64,000 nt of DNA, from positions 124,001 to 188,000 of the forward strand of contig NZ_PZYY01000002.1 of the NCBI RefSeq assembly GCF_003047265.1, written 5' to 3'. The translations under genes were made by a program, and so were the position numbers. The notes beneath the pieces were generated by a model that was not told where the DNA came from, did not search any database, and worked only from the letters and a program-made list of their open reading frames with translations. Each line of letters begins with the position of its first letter. Within the stretch, counting starts at the first letter, position 1. Positions 63,150 to 64,000 of this stretch are shown in pieces. The stretch comes from Nocardioides terrigena. GTDB taxonomy: Bacteria > Actinomycetota > Actinomycetes > Propionibacteriales > Nocardioidaceae.

Positions 63150-63905
63150 GTGCGAGACGCGGCCCTGGACCTGCTCCTCGGGAGCAGCTGCGTCGGATGC
63201 GCACGTCCGGGCCGGATGCTGTGCCCGGCGTGCCGTGCCGGGCTGCCGGCCCGGGCCACGGTCAGCTGGCCCAGCCCGGTGCCGCACGGACTGGTGACGC
63301 CGTGGGCGACCGGCCCCTACGCCGACACGCTGAGGGCCCTCGTGGTCGGTCACAAGGACCGCGGGCAGTGGTCGCTCGCCCGGGTGCTCGCCCGTCTGCT
63401 GGCGACGTCCGTGCGCGCCGCGGCCGGCCCGCCCGACGGCTCGCCGCTGGTCCTGGTGCCGGTCCCGTCGCGTCCCGGCTCCAGCCGCCGGCGCGGCTAC
63501 GACCCGACCGGGGCCCTGGTGCGCGGTGCCGCCGGGCTCCTGGTCCGCGAGTCGTACGACGCGCTGCCGGCCGCGCTGCTCGTCTCCCGCGGGGGAGTGC
63601 GGGACCAGGCGGGCCTGACGGCCACGGAGCGGGGCGCCAACCTGGCCGGGTCGATGAGCTGCCCGGCACCCGGCCTGCGGCGCCTCGCCGCGCGGCGTAC
63701 CCGGGCTCGCATCGTCCTCTGCGACGACGTCCTCACGACCGGCGCGACCGCCCGGGAGGCCCAGCGTGCGCTCGCCGCGGTGGGCCTCGCCCCGGTCGCC
63801 GTGGCCGTCGTGGCGGCCACCCGCCGACGCCTCCCCGGGACCGGGACGGTTGGCGTGTCCCATTCGGGACCCCTGTCCCTTGGCCCATCACCGGGGAGGG
63901 GCTAG
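63150..63905 (+). CDS. comF: ComF-family phosphoribosyltransferase-like protein
   Basis: 251 residues. An N-terminal Cys cluster (SSCVGCARPGRMLCPACRAG) probably binds zinc; the C-terminal half is a type I PRTase-like fold with the PRPP signature IVLCDDVLTTGATARE. ComF takes part in DNA uptake in competent bacteria, but in actinobacteria its role is unclear. It follows lpqB as in mycobacteria. GTG 63150 gives a normal N-terminus. The last residues (HSGPLSLGPSPGRG) extend past the usual domain. Confidence 0.9.
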   Translation: MRDAALDLLLGSSCVGCARPGRMLCPACRAGLPARATVSWPSPVPHGLVTPWATGPYADTLRALVVGHKDRGQWSLARVLARLLATSVRAAAGPPDGSPLVLVPVPSRPGSSRRRGYDPTGALVRGAAGLLVRESYDALPAALLVSRGGVRDQAGLTATERGANLAGSMSCPAPGLRRLAARRTRARIVLCDDVLTTGATAREAQRALAAVGLAPVAVAVVAATRRRLPGTGTVGVSHSGPLSLGPSPGRG

Positions 63906-63917
63906 CGTCTGTACATG
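63903..63917 (+). promoter_or_regulatory. Leaderless-type promoter at the window end
   Basis: TAGCGT at 63903-63908, overlapping the comF stop, six bases before ATG 63915. In related genomes comF is followed by the ribosome hibernation factor gene, so this may be the hpf promoter. Confidence 0.5.
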
Positions 63918-64000
63918 GAGTCCGTCCGGGTCCGTGGTTGCGTCATCCGGACACCTGCGCGCCCGTCAGGGATCGCGCAGCTGCACGGGTGGCAAGCCGA
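63915..64000 (+). CDS. Start of an unidentified reading frame, cut by the window end
   Basis: ATG 63915 opens a frame without stop to the edge (MESVRVRGCVIRTPARP at the start). It does not look like the usual N-terminus of a ribosome hibernation factor, and it may instead be a short leader peptide or an untranslated leader of that gene. Confidence 0.3.
   Translation, partial: MESVRVRGCVIRTPARPSGIAQLHGWQA

Overview
This 64 kb window is high-GC chromosomal DNA from an actinomycete. WhiB2, MtrA-MtrB-LpqB, F420 biosynthesis genes, galactofuran genes, a BTAD/SARP regulator pair and frequent leaderless starts preceded by TAnnnT boxes all point that way. Gene content and order are consistent with the Nocardioidaceae (Nocardioides-like), but the genus is inferred from gene content, not from rRNA. 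No rRNA, tRNA, CRISPR array, insertion sequence or phage gene was seen. No stretch over about 300 bases lacks a gene; the longest gap is 39645-39938.

Layout. 1-7559: the purK end and purE, a membrane acyltransferase-like protein, a Gfo/Idh oxidoreductase, arfB with a CoA-binding protein, a lipoprotein with a duplicated domain, a lysine-rich secreted protein and an acyl-CoA dehydrogenase. 7643-21432: an accessory copper module with two paralogous Tat multicopper oxidases, two paralogous BTAD regulators, a signal peptidase I, a CopD-CtaG fusion, a large secreted Ig/PKD-like protein, a response regulator/histidine kinase/response regulator trio and a CopC-like protein. 21468-27774: an LPXTG surface protein, a SigB/F-family sigma factor, a LuxR regulator, a hemerythrin-like protein, a GAF-ANTAR regulator and a PadR-DUF1707 pair. 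27910-31104: enoyl-CoA hydratase, LCP protein, thioesterase, DUF402. 31212-42689: a galactofuran assembly and export locus (LCP, two GlfT1-like transferases, Glf, GlfT2, Wzm/Wzt) followed by a PGRP amidase with FG-GAP repeats. 42686-56261: TIGR03089 protein, ManC, DUF3105, FbiB/FbiA, WhiB2, a giant GT2 membrane protein, DUF5719, a zincin-like protein, DUF3499, phosphomannomutase, Trm112-like protein, SIS-domain protein and HesB-like protein. 56385-64000: DUF808, SahH, MtrA-MtrB-LpqB, ComF. The last two blocks keep the order known around whiB2/fbiA and mtrA/lpqB in mycobacteria.

How it works together. The galactofuran locus, the mannose-phosphate genes and the two LCP proteins form a cell-envelope polysaccharide system, with MtrAB-LpqB and the amidase as envelope regulation and remodelling. 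The main discovery candidate is the copper module. Five of its promoters share one architecture: two heptamers related to CAAGGTG spaced exactly 11 bp apart (10 bp at one site), then exactly 7 bp, then a CAnnnT -10 box. This is the geometry expected for SARP-type activators, and two such activators are encoded inside the module. I infer an undescribed BTAD-controlled regulon for extracellular copper oxidases and copper handling.

Other observations are two divergent leaderless promoters with only 23 bp between start codons, a double CCCGTTCGGG site 21 bp apart beside whiB2, a perfect 22-bp inverted repeat upstream of the phosphomannomutase gene, a zincin-family protein without its HExxH motif, and a cysteine-free HesB-like protein.
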